From Anaerolineae bacterium (GTDB lineage: Bacteria > Chloroflexota > Anaerolineae > B4-G1 > SLSP01): 38,495 bases of DNA. Below the pieces are notes generated by a model that was not told the DNA's origin, did not search any database, and was given only the letters and a program-made list of their open reading frames with translations. The DNA lies in NCBI GenBank assembly GCA_016931185.1, contig JAFGFI010000135.1:1-38495 (forward strand). Reading direction: 5' to 3'. The stretch's first letter is position 1. Every line of letters begins with the position of its first letter. The position numbers and the translations under genes were made by a program. Of this stretch, positions 9,301 to 17,691 are shown one piece after another.

Positions 9301-12300
9301 CGGCTGCCGTAAGCTCGACAATCGCCGACCTTGATCTGGTGAGCAATACAGTATCTATTACGACTACGGTGGTGCCTGTCGCCAACTTAGAGATTACCAA
9401 ACAGGTTGATCCACAGACGGTTGGTATGGGCTATCCGTTGACTTACACGCTTTCGGTCAGTAATTTAGGGCCTAGTGATGTGGCAACTGTGACCGTAGTG
9501 GATACGCTGCCGGTGAGTCTGACAAACGTGAGTGTAATCCCTGCTGGCTGGGCATGTGACACGGCTGCACTGCCGGTGTTCACCTGTACGTTGGATAGTT
9601 TGGTAGTGGGGACTGCGCCTGACATTGTGGTAACTGGGGATGCGCCGATGGTGATGGGAGAAATCACCAATACGGCTACTGTGACCGGTACGATCTTTGA
9701 TGATGATGTGTTGAACAACACGGCCGAGGTTACTGCGACGGTGACGGAGCGGCCTATTCTCTCCCTGGTGGCGTACAATGAAAGCCCCACTTTCCTGAGT
9801 GATCCGACGACGTTCTGGGCAGTGGCTACACCTGATGATGGTGTGACGTACACCTGGTTGATCAGTAATACGCTCTTCTATGGCACGCCCGTTACCTATA
9901 CATATCCGGCTACAGGAACATTTACCGTGATTGTGACAGCGACAAATAGTGTTAGTGAGATGACGGCAACCACACAGGTGGAGATTGTGGCCAAAGCTGC
10001 AGATCTCGCGGTAGTTAAAGTTGTGGATCCGCTGACGGTGACGCTTGGCCGGCCGTTGACCTATACGCTGGTTATCAGCAATGCAGGGCCGGATGATGTA
10101 GTAACACGTATCACGCTGACCGATAACTTGCCTGTGGGCCTGACGGGAATTGGTGTAACGGCAGGCGTGTCCACGACTTGTGATATGGCCTCTTTGCCTT
10201 CTGTGGTTACGTGTACGTTGGAAAGCTTGCGAGTAGGGCAGACAACGACGGCAGTGACGATTACGGCAACTGCACCGGTGACGCCCGGCGACATTACGAA
10301 TATGGCCCATGTCTTTTCTGCGATGGTGGATCGGCAGACGGGTAATAATGATGTCAGTGTCACCACGGCGGTGATCGATGAGCCGGTGATGGGACTGGCG
10401 GCGGAAAATGACAGTCCTACTTTGTTGGGGAGTGTCACGACATTCACGGCAACAGTTACAGGAGGCACGAACATTACCTACCTGTGGAACTTTGGCAATG
10501 GCGTTACCGGGAGTGGCGCTGTGACAGCTTATACTTACCCATTGGCCGGTACGTACACGGCTATCGTTACCGCGGCTAACACTGCCAATGCTTTAAGCGT
10601 AACAACGCCGGTGACAATAATAAATATTCCCACGGTACAGTTCAGTACGGATATGTACACGGTGACGGAGGATGTGGGATCTGTCCTGATCAGCGTTACG
10701 CTGAATACTGCCCCACTCGTCACGGTGACGGTGGACTATGCGACCGGCGCGGGTACGGCGACGGCGGGCCAGGACTATACTGAGACTTTGGGGACATTGA
10801 CCTTCCTGCCCGGTGAGATGGAAAAGACTTTCATAGTGGAAGTGCATGATGATGCGTTGGATGAACTGGATGAGACAGTAATACTCACGTTGCGCGATGT
10901 TGCGCCCACGGCGATACTGGGAACGCCTGCCACGGCAACGTTAACCATCGTGGATAATGACCTGCCTCCTGTTCTCTCGGTGGATAACGTGAGTGCCGGC
11001 GAAAGTGAAGGTGCGATGACGTTTACCGTCAGTTTGTCCGAAGTCAGCGGTCTGGATGTGGAAGTGGATTTTGCTACCCACGATACTACTGCTACTGCGC
11101 CGGCGGATTATATCAGCACGACACAGCGATTGCTATTATCTGCGGGCACACTTTCAGTCACGATTCCGGTGACCATCACGGACGATGCGATAGATGAAGA
11201 AAACGCGGAGACCTTCTCGGTTACTTTAAGCACGCCGCTGTACGCGACGTTGGGTGTCTCCGTAGGTGTGGGGATGATTCTTGATGACGATACAGCAGGT
11301 GTGACCATTACGCCGACGACGGTAGTGGTGGCCGAAGGTGGCATCACGGATACATATCAGGTAGTGTTGGAGAGCGAACCGGTGATGCCTGTGACTGTGA
11401 CGCTTACTCCTGATACCCAGGTGAATGTCGCGCCGGTATCGTTGCACTTTACGGCAGGCAACTGGGATGTACCACAACCCGTCATTGTGACCGCGGTAGA
11501 TGATTCGATTCTTGAAACCTTGTTGCATCATGGTTGGATTACGCATACGGTTGAGAGTAGTGATATAAACTATGCCGGTACATTCACATTGACGGTGATG
11601 GCGGTGATTACGGACAATGAAAACATCGCGCCGGTGGCAGTGGATGATGTGTACATGACCACCGAAGATGTAGTGTTGAGTATACCTGCTGAGGGTGTGT
11701 TGGGTAATGACATAGACACTGACGCACTGACCGCGACATTAGATACTGGGCCATCGCTGGGTTTGCTGCGACTAATGGCAAATGGTGCGTTTATCTACAC
11801 CCCCACGTTGAATTTCTATGGTGTGGTGACCTTCACCTATCACGCGAGTGACGGGGTATCAGATTCTAACTCGGCTTTGGTGACGATCACGGTGGCGTCT
11901 GAAAATGACGCGCCGGTAGCGATAAACGATGTGTATACTACGACCGAGGATATATTACTGCCCATAAGTGCGCCAGGCGTGTTGGAAAATGATAGTGATG
12001 TGGATAATACGGTACTCACAGCAATACTGGACAGCGGTCCGGTTAACGGTATGTTGATGCTGGCAGCCGATGGGAGCTTTGTCTATACACCAACGGCAGG
12101 TTTTGCGGGCGCGGATACTTTCACTTACCATGCAAATGATGGGGCTGTAGACTCGAATGTAGCGACTGTAACCATAGATGTGGTTGCGCGTACGCGCTAC
12201 GAGATTTACTTGCCCTTGCTGATGCGCCGGTATGCTGCCGCCCCAGATCTGGTGGTAGACGCGGTGACGGCGACCAGTACCTCGATGGTGGTTGTGCTGC

Positions 12301-12764
12301 GCAACCAGGGTGAGAAACCCGTGGAAGCGGTGGAGGATAATGAGTTTTGGGTAGATGTATACATTGGTCTGCGCGACCCGGCTAATCCACCTTCGCAGGT
12401 TAACGATATTTGGCAGGATTTTGCTCAGCAGGGTTTTTCCTGGGGTGTGACAGCTTCTGTGTTCCCGCTGAATCCTGGAGATGTGCTTACTTTAACGGTA
12501 AATGATGTATACTATGATCCGTATGGAGAAGCTATGGTGAATTGGCCGTTGCAGGTAGGTACGGATGTGTACGTTCATGTCGATTCGGCCAATAATGAGA
12601 CCACGTATGGTGGTGTGTTGGAGGATCACGAGATAGTGGGCACACCGTACAATAATGTGTATGGTCCCGTTTCTGTTACAGCAGGTATGAACTCTATTTT
12701 GCCAGATACAACGACACGGGTTCGCAAGTCGCCATCGGAAACACATTTACCGTCGCGTCCATAA
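3312..12764 (+). CDS. Giant secreted mosaic surface protein (beta-helix, DUF11, LamG, P-domain, PKD, Calx-beta, Ig-like, CARDB)
   Basis: About 3150 residues. The start at 3312 is chosen because AGGGGGTG lies just upstream; an in-frame ATG at 3276 has no such site. Order seen: hydrophobic signal segment (about 18-46, cleavage near VRA-DT); CSLREA-like opening with GTLREAI and a Gly-rich right-handed beta-helix ending in a choice-of-anchor-Q-like tail (TDQRGVARP, CDIGAVE; 49-573); DUF11 repeats starting near 574, 794, 926, 1472, 1600, 1725, 2024 and 2231; an Ig/cadherin-like module (698-793); LamG-like domain (about 1127-1312); proprotein-convertase P-like domain (about 1760-1935); two PKD-like modules (2147-2230, 2358-2438); two Calx-beta domains plus a third related module (2440-2770); two VCBS/cadherin-like repeats (2773-2958); the YLPLLMR motif; and a CARDB-like domain (2975-3110). 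No LPXTG signal or C-terminal membrane helix is seen, so it is probably released or held non-covalently. The role is likely adhesion or sheath/matrix formation; the ligand is unknown. Confidence 0.9.
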   Translation: MMQDGVIDGVRGCEFRYLFSRMVMGMVFALIVLAVWCLLPAQVVRADTITVTLTTPDDGTAGTLREAIGRANDGDTIVITATGTIALTDELTVTDDITITGPGVTNLAIDAGGGSRVFEIVAGSAVTISDLTIQNGAAPATEYGGGINNLGTLRLHNCVLESNAATRGGGIYSYGGTLIVTGSVITNSSTTQFGAGIYIRNATAHITESMIMNNIAETGAGGIYVYADTGPALLTMEDTIIKGNEASGTYDTQGGGGLRVSAANGRIATVTANRCVIEENISRNQEGGGIQIRDTGATGLTVVELTECVIRNNVVEGDTDYGGGIYSTGKLTLSRSSVYSNTAGGGGGIYILATDNNADLRMVDSAIYDNDAISDIVTGIGGGGGLGVGAAGTWAATAMISNSTFSGNTANKSGGGYWGYITNTATVTTTFVNCTFSDNTADADGTDNGDGGGLFSSGTGITVALQNTLVAGNSDGTGQYPDLSGAFLSRDYNLLRDITGVTIHGVTTHNITGQDPLLGILADNGGDTWTHTPLYGSPAVGAIPPVSCTLVTDQRGVARPQDVNCDIGAVEVGEDLRVIKQAAPGMNIYPGDRVTYTLTFSNTGAYTATHVVLTDIIPIALTGIVSSYSGVLITPTGSITYAWDVQDLPYGQSGMITITGVLSEPLAVGWITNEVTITAATDAATGNNTDTVSFQVQNAAPVASAATYTTDEATVVSGTLAATDANGDALTYGIWEDAITGTVLITDVTTGAFVYTPTHQTASYTDTFTFVVTDTGSLTDTAVVTVGVTVLPSAVDLVVHKSVSPTSAAVGEMVTYTMVVSNAGLADASGVLISDTLPTNLTFVAGSAALDPPQPGATLAADATDLPTLAAGVTVTGAEKVTLTFQAMVATGLPGLQFTNTVAVTSTEVTIPVTDSVVVTVKQADVDLEISKAAAPEPVNAGETLTYTILITNSGALSATNVTLSDTLSFSTTLQPVDQTDDDGTLLGFGGGTHDNTRWYDPRPNIVNANKWLELVNTNLGTGVYTSRMMDATSFGPWETLEWLPRRPYWKPLPDNGAAEVDYPLGRADMYGNRALLHMDAISYTTYHQTLLLPNGGIVTDTSGANLPVLCSPDEEEFCPSVVTDGRFNQALHFYAPLSQTLVISDPVDASSYALEAWVRPQVVTDTSFILRANMSGTRAISGTEVYVSNLLGIHAGKFIHAMTDEAGRTVVVTSTVAVTADTWYHIVGTGRANGAIRLYVNGVEAVSNRTIGTPWMGGDHYRIGTAYDLTLTQGITGTTQYFTGDLDEMAIYTRTLASLEVQDHYLRGALRLSFQVRSCDDVDCAGEVFIGPGGFVTTTYSELPRTGLGLPSVALTGVADNRYFQYRAMLETDETAYSPEIRSVRVEPEDRAAIMTSQGVCTAVAGDNSLTCDFGDLESGEVITVEMQVDLDPSTLGIITNTVAVTSTAQEVNSSNNTAFVTSTVVGLAHLDVLKYDDGEYANIGSEHRYYIDVLNLGPSTAYSATITDTLSNDLVGYPEGRNGWTCGAEGNTVTCTIASLAVGVDRYDWHRAAVITLTAPITEGLITNTVWLTSSVTPITPTTAITDDEVTMVTVLADLLIEKVAAPDPVNPGETLTYTISVSNTGPMTATGVIVTDTLPTGLVGAPIYDPLLWTTCSVSGLEVSCELSGTLPVLQSASFQITVTAPMSGFLENYAVVTALEQDDYEDNNEVTIYSAVRPVADLSISKRDDPDPVYADAPLTYTLTVTNVGPVPAGQVAHSYTFESNGRLGIPAPRDTAWRYPAQLRLNSVVGTIHNITVTLRELEYDYPSDLSVLLVGPGGQNVMLIEGAGGGVPIDDVSLTFNDSAAQSLPVSGTLVTGVYRPTSYDAGFNQDLEPPAPARPYGSSLLSAFEGTDPNGTWSLYLFDNVPESDGGYLNRGWMLTITVMTEDVIVVSDTLPSELSGASITGPQAWMCGLAGDEATCEATYFGVGQPAEFVINATTPVVGGVITNTAAVSSTIADLDLVSNTVSITTTVVPVANLEITKQVDPQTVGMGYPLTYTLSVSNLGPSDVATVTVVDTLPVSLTNVSVIPAGWACDTAALPVFTCTLDSLVVGTAPDIVVTGDAPMVMGEITNTATVTGTIFDDDVLNNTAEVTATVTERPILSLVAYNESPTFLSDPTTFWAVATPDDGVTYTWLISNTLFYGTPVTYTYPATGTFTVIVTATNSVSEMTATTQVEIVAKAADLAVVKVVDPLTVTLGRPLTYTLVISNAGPDDVVTRITLTDNLPVGLTGIGVTAGVSTTCDMASLPSVVTCTLESLRVGQTTTAVTITATAPVTPGDITNMAHVFSAMVDRQTGNNDVSVTTAVIDEPVMGLAAENDSPTLLGSVTTFTATVTGGTNITYLWNFGNGVTGSGAVTAYTYPLAGTYTAIVTAANTANALSVTTPVTIINIPTVQFSTDMYTVTEDVGSVLISVTLNTAPLVTVTVDYATGAGTATAGQDYTETLGTLTFLPGEMEKTFIVEVHDDALDELDETVILTLRDVAPTAILGTPATATLTIVDNDLPPVLSVDNVSAGESEGAMTFTVSLSEVSGLDVEVDFATHDTTATAPADYISTTQRLLLSAGTLSVTIPVTITDDAIDEENAETFSVTLSTPLYATLGVSVGVGMILDDDTAGVTITPTTVVVAEGGITDTYQVVLESEPVMPVTVTLTPDTQVNVAPVSLHFTAGNWDVPQPVIVTAVDDSILETLLHHGWITHTVESSDINYAGTFTLTVMAVITDNENIAPVAVDDVYMTTEDVVLSIPAEGVLGNDIDTDALTATLDTGPSLGLLRLMANGAFIYTPTLNFYGVVTFTYHASDGVSDSNSALVTITVASENDAPVAINDVYTTTEDILLPISAPGVLENDSDVDNTVLTAILDSGPVNGMLMLAADGSFVYTPTAGFAGADTFTYHANDGAVDSNVATVTIDVVARTRYEIYLPLLMRRYAAAPDLVVDAVTATSTSMVVVLRNQGEKPVEAVEDNEFWVDVYIGLRDPANPPSQVNDIWQDFAQQGFSWGVTASVFPLNPGDVLTLTVNDVYYDPYGEAMVNWPLQVGTDVYVHVDSANNETTYGGVLEDHEIVGTPYNNVYGPVSVTAGMNSILPDTTTRVRKSPSETHLPSRP

Positions 12765-12832
12765 TATCTCGTTGGTGTGTACCCCGGGGATATGACAAAA
12801 TCCTTTGGGGGTCCAGATAGATCGTTGATAAC

Positions 12833-12860
12833 CCCGGAAGCCTCTAAAAAGGCTTCCGGG
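12833..12860 (+). other. Strong intergenic hairpin between the giant gene and the LPETG gene
   Basis: CCCGGAAGCC (12833-12842), an 8-base loop and GGCTTCCGGG (12851-12860) form a perfect 10-bp GC-rich stem. The bases after it (ACAATCTGAT) are not a T-run, so it is a poor intrinsic terminator. It sits 68 bases after the giant gene stop and 31 bases before the next start, where it could act as a partial terminator or mRNA stabiliser setting different expression for the two genes. Confidence 0.65.
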
Positions 12861-12891
12861 ACAATCTGATCATTATTAAGGAGGATCAATC

Positions 12892-13533
12892 ATGATGGCC
12901 CGTTGTTATCGTCCAAAGTTGGTTTTTATGATAGGTGTATTCATTGTGTTAGGAAGTATTGTGTTGCCCTCTGTAACGGCGGCGGCTCCTTCTTCCTTGC
13001 CGGTGCGCCCCACGCCTATGCCTACTGCTACCCCGTTTCTGGTTCCTACGTTAACCCCTGTCCCTCGGATAAGCACAACTCATGATGTGGTGGGAGGAAT
13101 GATTGTGTTACAGGTGAATGGGGGCGCCGAACCTGGGATAGATTGGCAAGCTTTGTTTACGGTTGTTCAGTGGCAGGATGCGTTGGGTACATGGCATACT
13201 ATTGAGGGGTGGCAGGGCACGTGTGATGAGGTTGTGACCGGTATCGGTTATAAGACCTGGTGGGTATCTACGGAGATGTTAGGGAATGGGCCGTTTCGTT
13301 GGCTGGTTTATGACCGGCAAGGTGGCCGGTTAATGGCGACCAGTGTGCCCTTTTCTTTACCTGTTAAGGGAGGGGAGCAGGTTAATGTCGTGGTGACCTT
13401 ATCTTCAACGGCGACCCCCATACTGTTGCCTGAAACCGGGAATGTGCCCTTAAGTGTGGCTGGATTGATGGTTCTAAGTGTGTTCTTATTGCTAAGCGGC
13501 GGGATCATGTTGAGGATGCGTCGTCATTCTTAA
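12892..13533 (+). CDS. Secreted protein with C-terminal LPETG sortase signal
   Basis: A 213-residue protein with all parts of a sortase substrate. It has a basic N-terminus and hydrophobic signal segment (about 9-30, cleavage near TAAA), and a Pro/Thr-rich spacer (about 36-60). A compact ~110-residue Trp- and Gly-rich domain follows, of a family I cannot name (VQWQD, WQGTCDE, GPFRWLVYD). The end is LPETG (179-183), a hydrophobic helix and the charged tail RMRRHS. Start 12892 (or the adjacent ATG 12895) has AAGGAGG 7 bases upstream. It follows the giant protein on the same strand after a hairpin, so the two may be co-expressed, and this could be a wall-anchored partner for the unanchored giant protein (inference). 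No sortase gene is in the window. Its stop codon overlaps the convergent mfd stop. Confidence 0.8.
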   Translation: MMARCYRPKLVFMIGVFIVLGSIVLPSVTAAAPSSLPVRPTPMPTATPFLVPTLTPVPRISTTHDVVGGMIVLQVNGGAEPGIDWQALFTVVQWQDALGTWHTIEGWQGTCDEVVTGIGYKTWWVSTEMLGNGPFRWLVYDRQGGRLMATSVPFSLPVKGGEQVNVVVTLSSTATPILLPETGNVPLSVAGLMVLSVFLLLSGGIMLRMRRHS

Positions 13534-16500
13534 TTTCGGGTCCTCCACCAATCCGCGATGGTGGCCAGCACCGTTTGCAGATTGCTTTGCCATTGTTCTT
13601 GTTCCCAGGATAGTGTGAGCCAGATCTCTTGGCGTCCGATGCGGGCGCGCGTTCCAATCTGCCGGCGTAACCTGCTGATTGCCTCGCCCGTCATTTCTGG
13701 ATGGCCTGCTACTTCTGCGGATCCCGCCGGTTCTAAATGGCGTGGAATGGCCTTTAACCATGGGGGGCGTAGCACAATTTGTCCACTCTCTACAGTAATA
13801 GCCGGGATGCGGGCGTCGCGGGCTAGCACTTTCAAGCGTAGTTGATAGAGTAACTGTTGGGTTGTAGTTGGAAGGGGTCCAAAGCGATCTTGGAGTTCTT
13901 CCTCCAAATGCGTAATCTCAATATCCGTGGTTAACTCGGCCATACGCCGGTAAAGTTGCAAGCGTAACTTGTCGTTGGGGATGTAATCTGTGGGTAGGCC
14001 GACGGCAAGCGGCAGCTCGATGGAGATAGAGCCGATGGGTTCGGCCGGTTGGGGGGCGCCTTCCCGCTCAGCTTTGAGACGTTCAACTGCGCGGGTCAAC
14101 ATACGGGTATAAAGCGTGAAGCCGACAGCAGCCACATGCCCATGTTGGTGTTTGCCTAATAATTCACCTGCTCCGCGTAGTTCAAGATCGCGCATTGAGA
14201 CTGAGAAACCGCCGCCGGTGCTGGTGGTTTCCTGGAGGGCTTGCAATCGGGCTTGTGCTTCCTCCTTCATTCGTCGCCCGTGGAAGAAATAGGCATAGCC
14301 TCGACGTGTGCCGCGTCCTACGCGCCCCCGTAATTGGTAAAGCTGCGCAAGCCCAAAGCGGTCGGCCCGCTCAACGATCAGTGTGTTGGCGTTCGGAAAG
14401 TCCAGCCCGCTTTCGATGATCGTCGTCGCCAGCAGGACTTTGATTTCCCCCTCGGTAAACCGTTGCATCACCCGAGCCAGTTCCCGCTCGCGCATTTGCC
14501 CGTGTGCAATGGCGATTTCCACATCGGGAACTAATTGACGCAGGTGGTTGGCTGCGCCACGAATAGATTCTACCCGGTTGTGAACGTAAAAAATTTGCCC
14601 ACCGCGTTCTACTTCTCGTAGGATGGCACGGCGCGTAATATCTGGATCATGGGGACCAACATAGGTGGAAATGGGAAGGCGTTCCTGGGGAGGCGTCTCA
14701 ATGATGCTGATGTCGCGGACACCCGTGAGTGCCATATAGAGCGTGCGAGGGATAGGGGTAGCGGTTAGTGTCAATACATCTACCTCAGTACGCATTTGCT
14801 TGAGCCGTTCCTTATGCGCAACCCCAAAACGTTGTTCCTCATCAATGATAACCAGCCCCAAGTCTTTGAAACTTACGTCTTTTTGTAGCAGGCGGTGCGT
14901 GCCAATGACGATATCCACCCGCCCCTCTTGCATCCGCGAGAGTACTTGATGTTGTTCGGCATCAGTGCGGAAGCGCGAGAGCAATTCTACCGTCACTGGA
15001 AAAGATGCTAATCGCTCTTGAAAGGTTTGATAATGTTGTTGTGCTAACACGGTGGTTGGCACGAGCATAACCACTTGTTTGCCATCGGTTACTGCTTTAA
15101 ATGCCGCGCGTAACGCAACTTCAGTTTTGCCATAACCGGCATCCCCACAGATCAGGCGATCCATAGGTCGAGGTTTTTCCATATCCGCTTTGACTGCCGT
15201 GATAGCTTGAATTTGATCTTCGGTTTCAACGTAAGGGAAAGCGGCTTCTAGTTCCCCCTGCCAGGAGGTATCCGGTGCAAAGGCGTGTCCTTTGACAATT
15301 TGGCGCGCAGCATAGAGATCGAGCAATTCCCCGGCAATTTCGTCGACAGCTTTTTGCACGCGAGTTTTGCGCTCGATCCATTCAGTCCCGCCCAGACGGT
15401 TGAGTTGCGGGCTAAATCCCTCAGTTCCAATATGCCGTGTGAGTCGGTCCGCCTGGTGGATAGGGACGTAGAGTTTGTCATTCTGGGCATATTCCAGAAG
15501 CAAGTACTCGCGCTCAATTTCATCCATATTTCGTATGACCAATCCCCGGAAAATACCTATCCCGTAGTCCTCATGAACGACAGGATCGCCCTCTTGCAGA
15601 TCGGCAAAATTGAATTCTGGGGTTGTGATGCGCCGCCGGCGGCGGCGTGGTTCGGGTGGCCGCCAACCAAAAAGCTCTTCGTCGGTGAGAAGATGGCGTG
15701 TGCCGCGTGGTCCGTTCCATTGCCACCCTCCTGGGAGTGTACCTTGTACAAAAACGATCAATTCTTTCGGTGGTACAGGCAGGGATTCGTACACAGGCGG
15801 TGGTGTGAAATCTTGCCAAAGTTCCGCGACACGCGCCGCTTGCCGGCTGATCAGTACAACCTGATCACCCAGACTGACCCATTGGCGTATGCGCCCTAGG
15901 GCTTCTGGTAGACGTCCTGCAAAATGAACTTCTGGCGTCAGTGCTTCAGCGAGGGGGCCTTCTTCACCGCTCACAAAGTTCAACGTGTGTGCGCTTTCCA
16001 ACCAGCGATTGATTTCTTCCCACGCGATGTAAGGGGGGGGCGCATCCTCCGGTAAGTAACCGTCAACCCACGCGCGTTGTTGTAATTCCAGGGCTTCTTG
16101 TTCCAATTCTTCCCAATGGTGTTTGAGTTGGTCCGCGTTGTTAAGAATGACCCGGGCGTTCATGGGTAAGTAGTGGAGCAAAGAGCCGGTTTCCTGGTAC
16201 AGGTAAGGTAGATAGAATTCCAGTGTGGGGAAAGGGATGCCGGCTTCTAATGCTTCAGCATCGGCTTCCAAGGGTAATCGTACTTCCGGGGGCAGATTAT
16301 TATTCAGAAGCGTGTGTAAGGCATCCAGTGCCCGTTCACTATCACGTGGGAGTGCCTCACGGATAGGTCCAAGCCAGATCTGCTCAACCCGTTCCGTTGA
16401 GCGCTGCGTTTCTGGGGTAAAGATACGGATAGTATCAACCTCATCTCCAAAAAATTCCAGGCGATAGGGGGTGTTGGCGTGCGCGGGGAAAATGTCCAGT

Positions 16501-17087
16501 AATCCTCCACGACGGCTGAATTGCCCCGGCGCTTGTACCACACTTACAGATTCGTAACCTAGGCTGCTGACGTGACGCGCTAGGCCGGTGAGTGATTCCC
16601 GTGCCCCAACTTCAATTTTGCGCGCGACGCGGCGAAATTGGCGATAGGGAAGTGTGCGCTGCATCAGGGCGCGAGCAGAGGTGATAATGACAGGGAAAGG
16701 TGTATGGGTGGCCGTGCTGGTACGATGGATGGTGAGTGAGGTAAGCACGTGCATCCGGTCAGTAATGGCTTCTGGAGTCCAGGGGGCGCGTTCGTAAAAT
16801 AACACTGGTGGTTCAGGAAAACGTATCAGTGTCAGTTGTTGATTATGCGTTTCGTCCAACCAGAGATGCAAAGTTTCGTATAAGTGCCGACTGTCATCCA
16901 CTGTAGGGGTGACAATGACGGTTGGCACGTGCAGTCTTTGGACGAGCGCTGCTATGACGGGCGGACGCGCGCGTGCAATCAGGGCTTGAGGAGGAAGCGT
17001 AAGTTCCGCTTGGAGATTATCCTGCAAGGTCGTGTAAGCAGGATGTTCGTATATCCATTCAAGCAGGCCGCGCAGTGATGTTGTCAT
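13530..17087 (-). CDS. mfd: Transcription-repair coupling factor Mfd
   Basis: An 1185-residue Mfd, close to the usual 1150-1180. This DNA translocase removes stalled RNA polymerase and recruits UvrA. Seen in order: UvrB-homology region (about 1-330, '[13 protein letters not shown]'); CarD-like RNA-polymerase-interaction domain starting near 490 ([17 protein letters not shown]); RecG-type motor with Walker [13 protein letters not shown] near 646, DEEQ near 746, [13 protein letters not shown], and the QLRGRVGRG motif VI; then the C-terminal TRCF domain ([18 protein letters not shown]). All motor motifs look intact. The start overlaps the end of pth by 29 bases, so it is probably translated from the pth transcript. 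Its stop codon TAA lies in the TTAA shared with the convergent LPETG gene. Confidence 0.97.
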   Translation of the reverse strand: MTTSLRGLLEWIYEHPAYTTLQDNLQAELTLPPQALIARARPPVIAALVQRLHVPTVIVTPTVDDSRHLYETLHLWLDETHNQQLTLIRFPEPPVLFYERAPWTPEAITDRMHVLTSLTIHRTSTATHTPFPVIITSARALMQRTLPYRQFRRVARKIEVGARESLTGLARHVSSLGYESVSVVQAPGQFSRRGGLLDIFPAHANTPYRLEFFGDEVDTIRIFTPETQRSTERVEQIWLGPIREALPRDSERALDALHTLLNNNLPPEVRLPLEADAEALEAGIPFPTLEFYLPYLYQETGSLLHYLPMNARVILNNADQLKHHWEELEQEALELQQRAWVDGYLPEDAPPPYIAWEEINRWLESAHTLNFVSGEEGPLAEALTPEVHFAGRLPEALGRIRQWVSLGDQVVLISRQAARVAELWQDFTPPPVYESLPVPPKELIVFVQGTLPGGWQWNGPRGTRHLLTDEELFGWRPPEPRRRRRRITTPEFNFADLQEGDPVVHEDYGIGIFRGLVIRNMDEIEREYLLLEYAQNDKLYVPIHQADRLTRHIGTEGFSPQLNRLGGTEWIERKTRVQKAVDEIAGELLDLYAARQIVKGHAFAPDTSWQGELEAAFPYVETEDQIQAITAVKADMEKPRPMDRLICGDAGYGKTEVALRAAFKAVTDGKQVVMLVPTTVLAQQHYQTFQERLASFPVTVELLSRFRTDAEQHQVLSRMQEGRVDIVIGTHRLLQKDVSFKDLGLVIIDEEQRFGVAHKERLKQMRTEVDVLTLTATPIPRTLYMALTGVRDISIIETPPQERLPISTYVGPHDPDITRRAILREVERGGQIFYVHNRVESIRGAANHLRQLVPDVEIAIAHGQMRERELARVMQRFTEGEIKVLLATTIIESGLDFPNANTLIVERADRFGLAQLYQLRGRVGRGTRRGYAYFFHGRRMKEEAQARLQALQETTSTGGGFSVSMRDLELRGAGELLGKHQHGHVAAVGFTLYTRMLTRAVERLKAEREGAPQPAEPIGSISIELPLAVGLPTDYIPNDKLRLQLYRRMAELTTDIEITHLEEELQDRFGPLPTTTQQLLYQLRLKVLARDARIPAITVESGQIVLRPPWLKAIPRHLEPAGSAEVAGHPEMTGEAISRLRRQIGTRARIGRQEIWLTLSWEQEQWQSNLQTVLATIADWWRTRN

Positions 17088-17691
17088 TGTTTTCTAGTCG
17101 CCAGGTCATCCCGGCGCGTGAAAAATCGGAATTAGCTGCTTTGTTATCAGGATGTACGGATTCAAGCCAATTCCGAATCAGATTGCAGGCTTCGCGGATA
17201 ACATCCCTGGCGAGAAGGGATTCATCTTCGTTAAAATTTTGCAACACATAAGCGGCTGGGTCCATCCGTCCGGGTGGTCGTCCGATTCCTAATCGCAGCC
17301 GGGGAAAGGTTTGTGTGCCCAGGTGTTGGATGATGGATTGAACACCACGATGTCCTCCACTACTCCCTTCCGACCGGTAACGCAGCGTGCCGAGGGGGAT
17401 ATCCAGATCATCGTAGATAACCAGGATGCGTTCTGGTTCTACTTTATAAAAGCGGGCGAGTGGGGCTACGGCCTTACCACTTTCGTTCATCCAAGTCTGC
17501 GGTTTTCCCAACAGTACCCGGTGTATGCCCCATGGACCGTGTGCCGTTTGGGTGCGGTGTTCTGTACGTGTAAATGAGATTCCAGTTATCTGTGCCAGGG
17601 TATCAACAGTTTGAAATCCAATATTATGCCGGTTATGTTCATAACGTGTCCCCGGATTCCCCAATCCGACAATGAGGGCAAATTCTGTCAT
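17059..17691 (-). CDS. pth: Peptidyl-tRNA hydrolase
   Basis: A 210-residue bacterial Pth, which releases tRNA from prematurely dropped peptidyl-tRNA in the cytoplasm. Family motifs are IVGLGNPGTRYEHNRHNIGF at the N-terminus, MNESG and YDDLDIPLG, then GSSGGHRG. Asn12, His22, Asn69 and Asp94 line up with the E. coli active-site residues Asn10, His20, Asn68 and Asp93. The last ~20 residues are a short poorly conserved extension that overlaps the mfd start. The start codon overlaps the stop of the upstream membrane protein gene in ATGA, a sign of translational coupling. Confidence 0.97.
   Translation of the reverse strand: MTEFALIVGLGNPGTRYEHNRHNIGFQTVDTLAQITGISFTRTEHRTQTAHGPWGIHRVLLGKPQTWMNESGKAVAPLARFYKVEPERILVIYDDLDIPLGTLRYRSEGSSGGHRGVQSIIQHLGTQTFPRLRLGIGRPPGRMDPAAYVLQNFNEDESLLARDVIREACNLIRNWLESVHPDNKAANSDFSRAGMTWRLENNDNITARPA

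Noticed and set aside
9465..10310. 281-codon minus-strand frame inside the giant surface protein gene
   Set aside because: His/Arg/Cys-rich composition typical of an antisense shadow of Thr/Val-rich coding DNA; no start signal or domain.
15285..15899. 204-codon plus-strand frame opposite mfd
   Set aside because: Antisense of a fully conserved Mfd region; no family resemblance.
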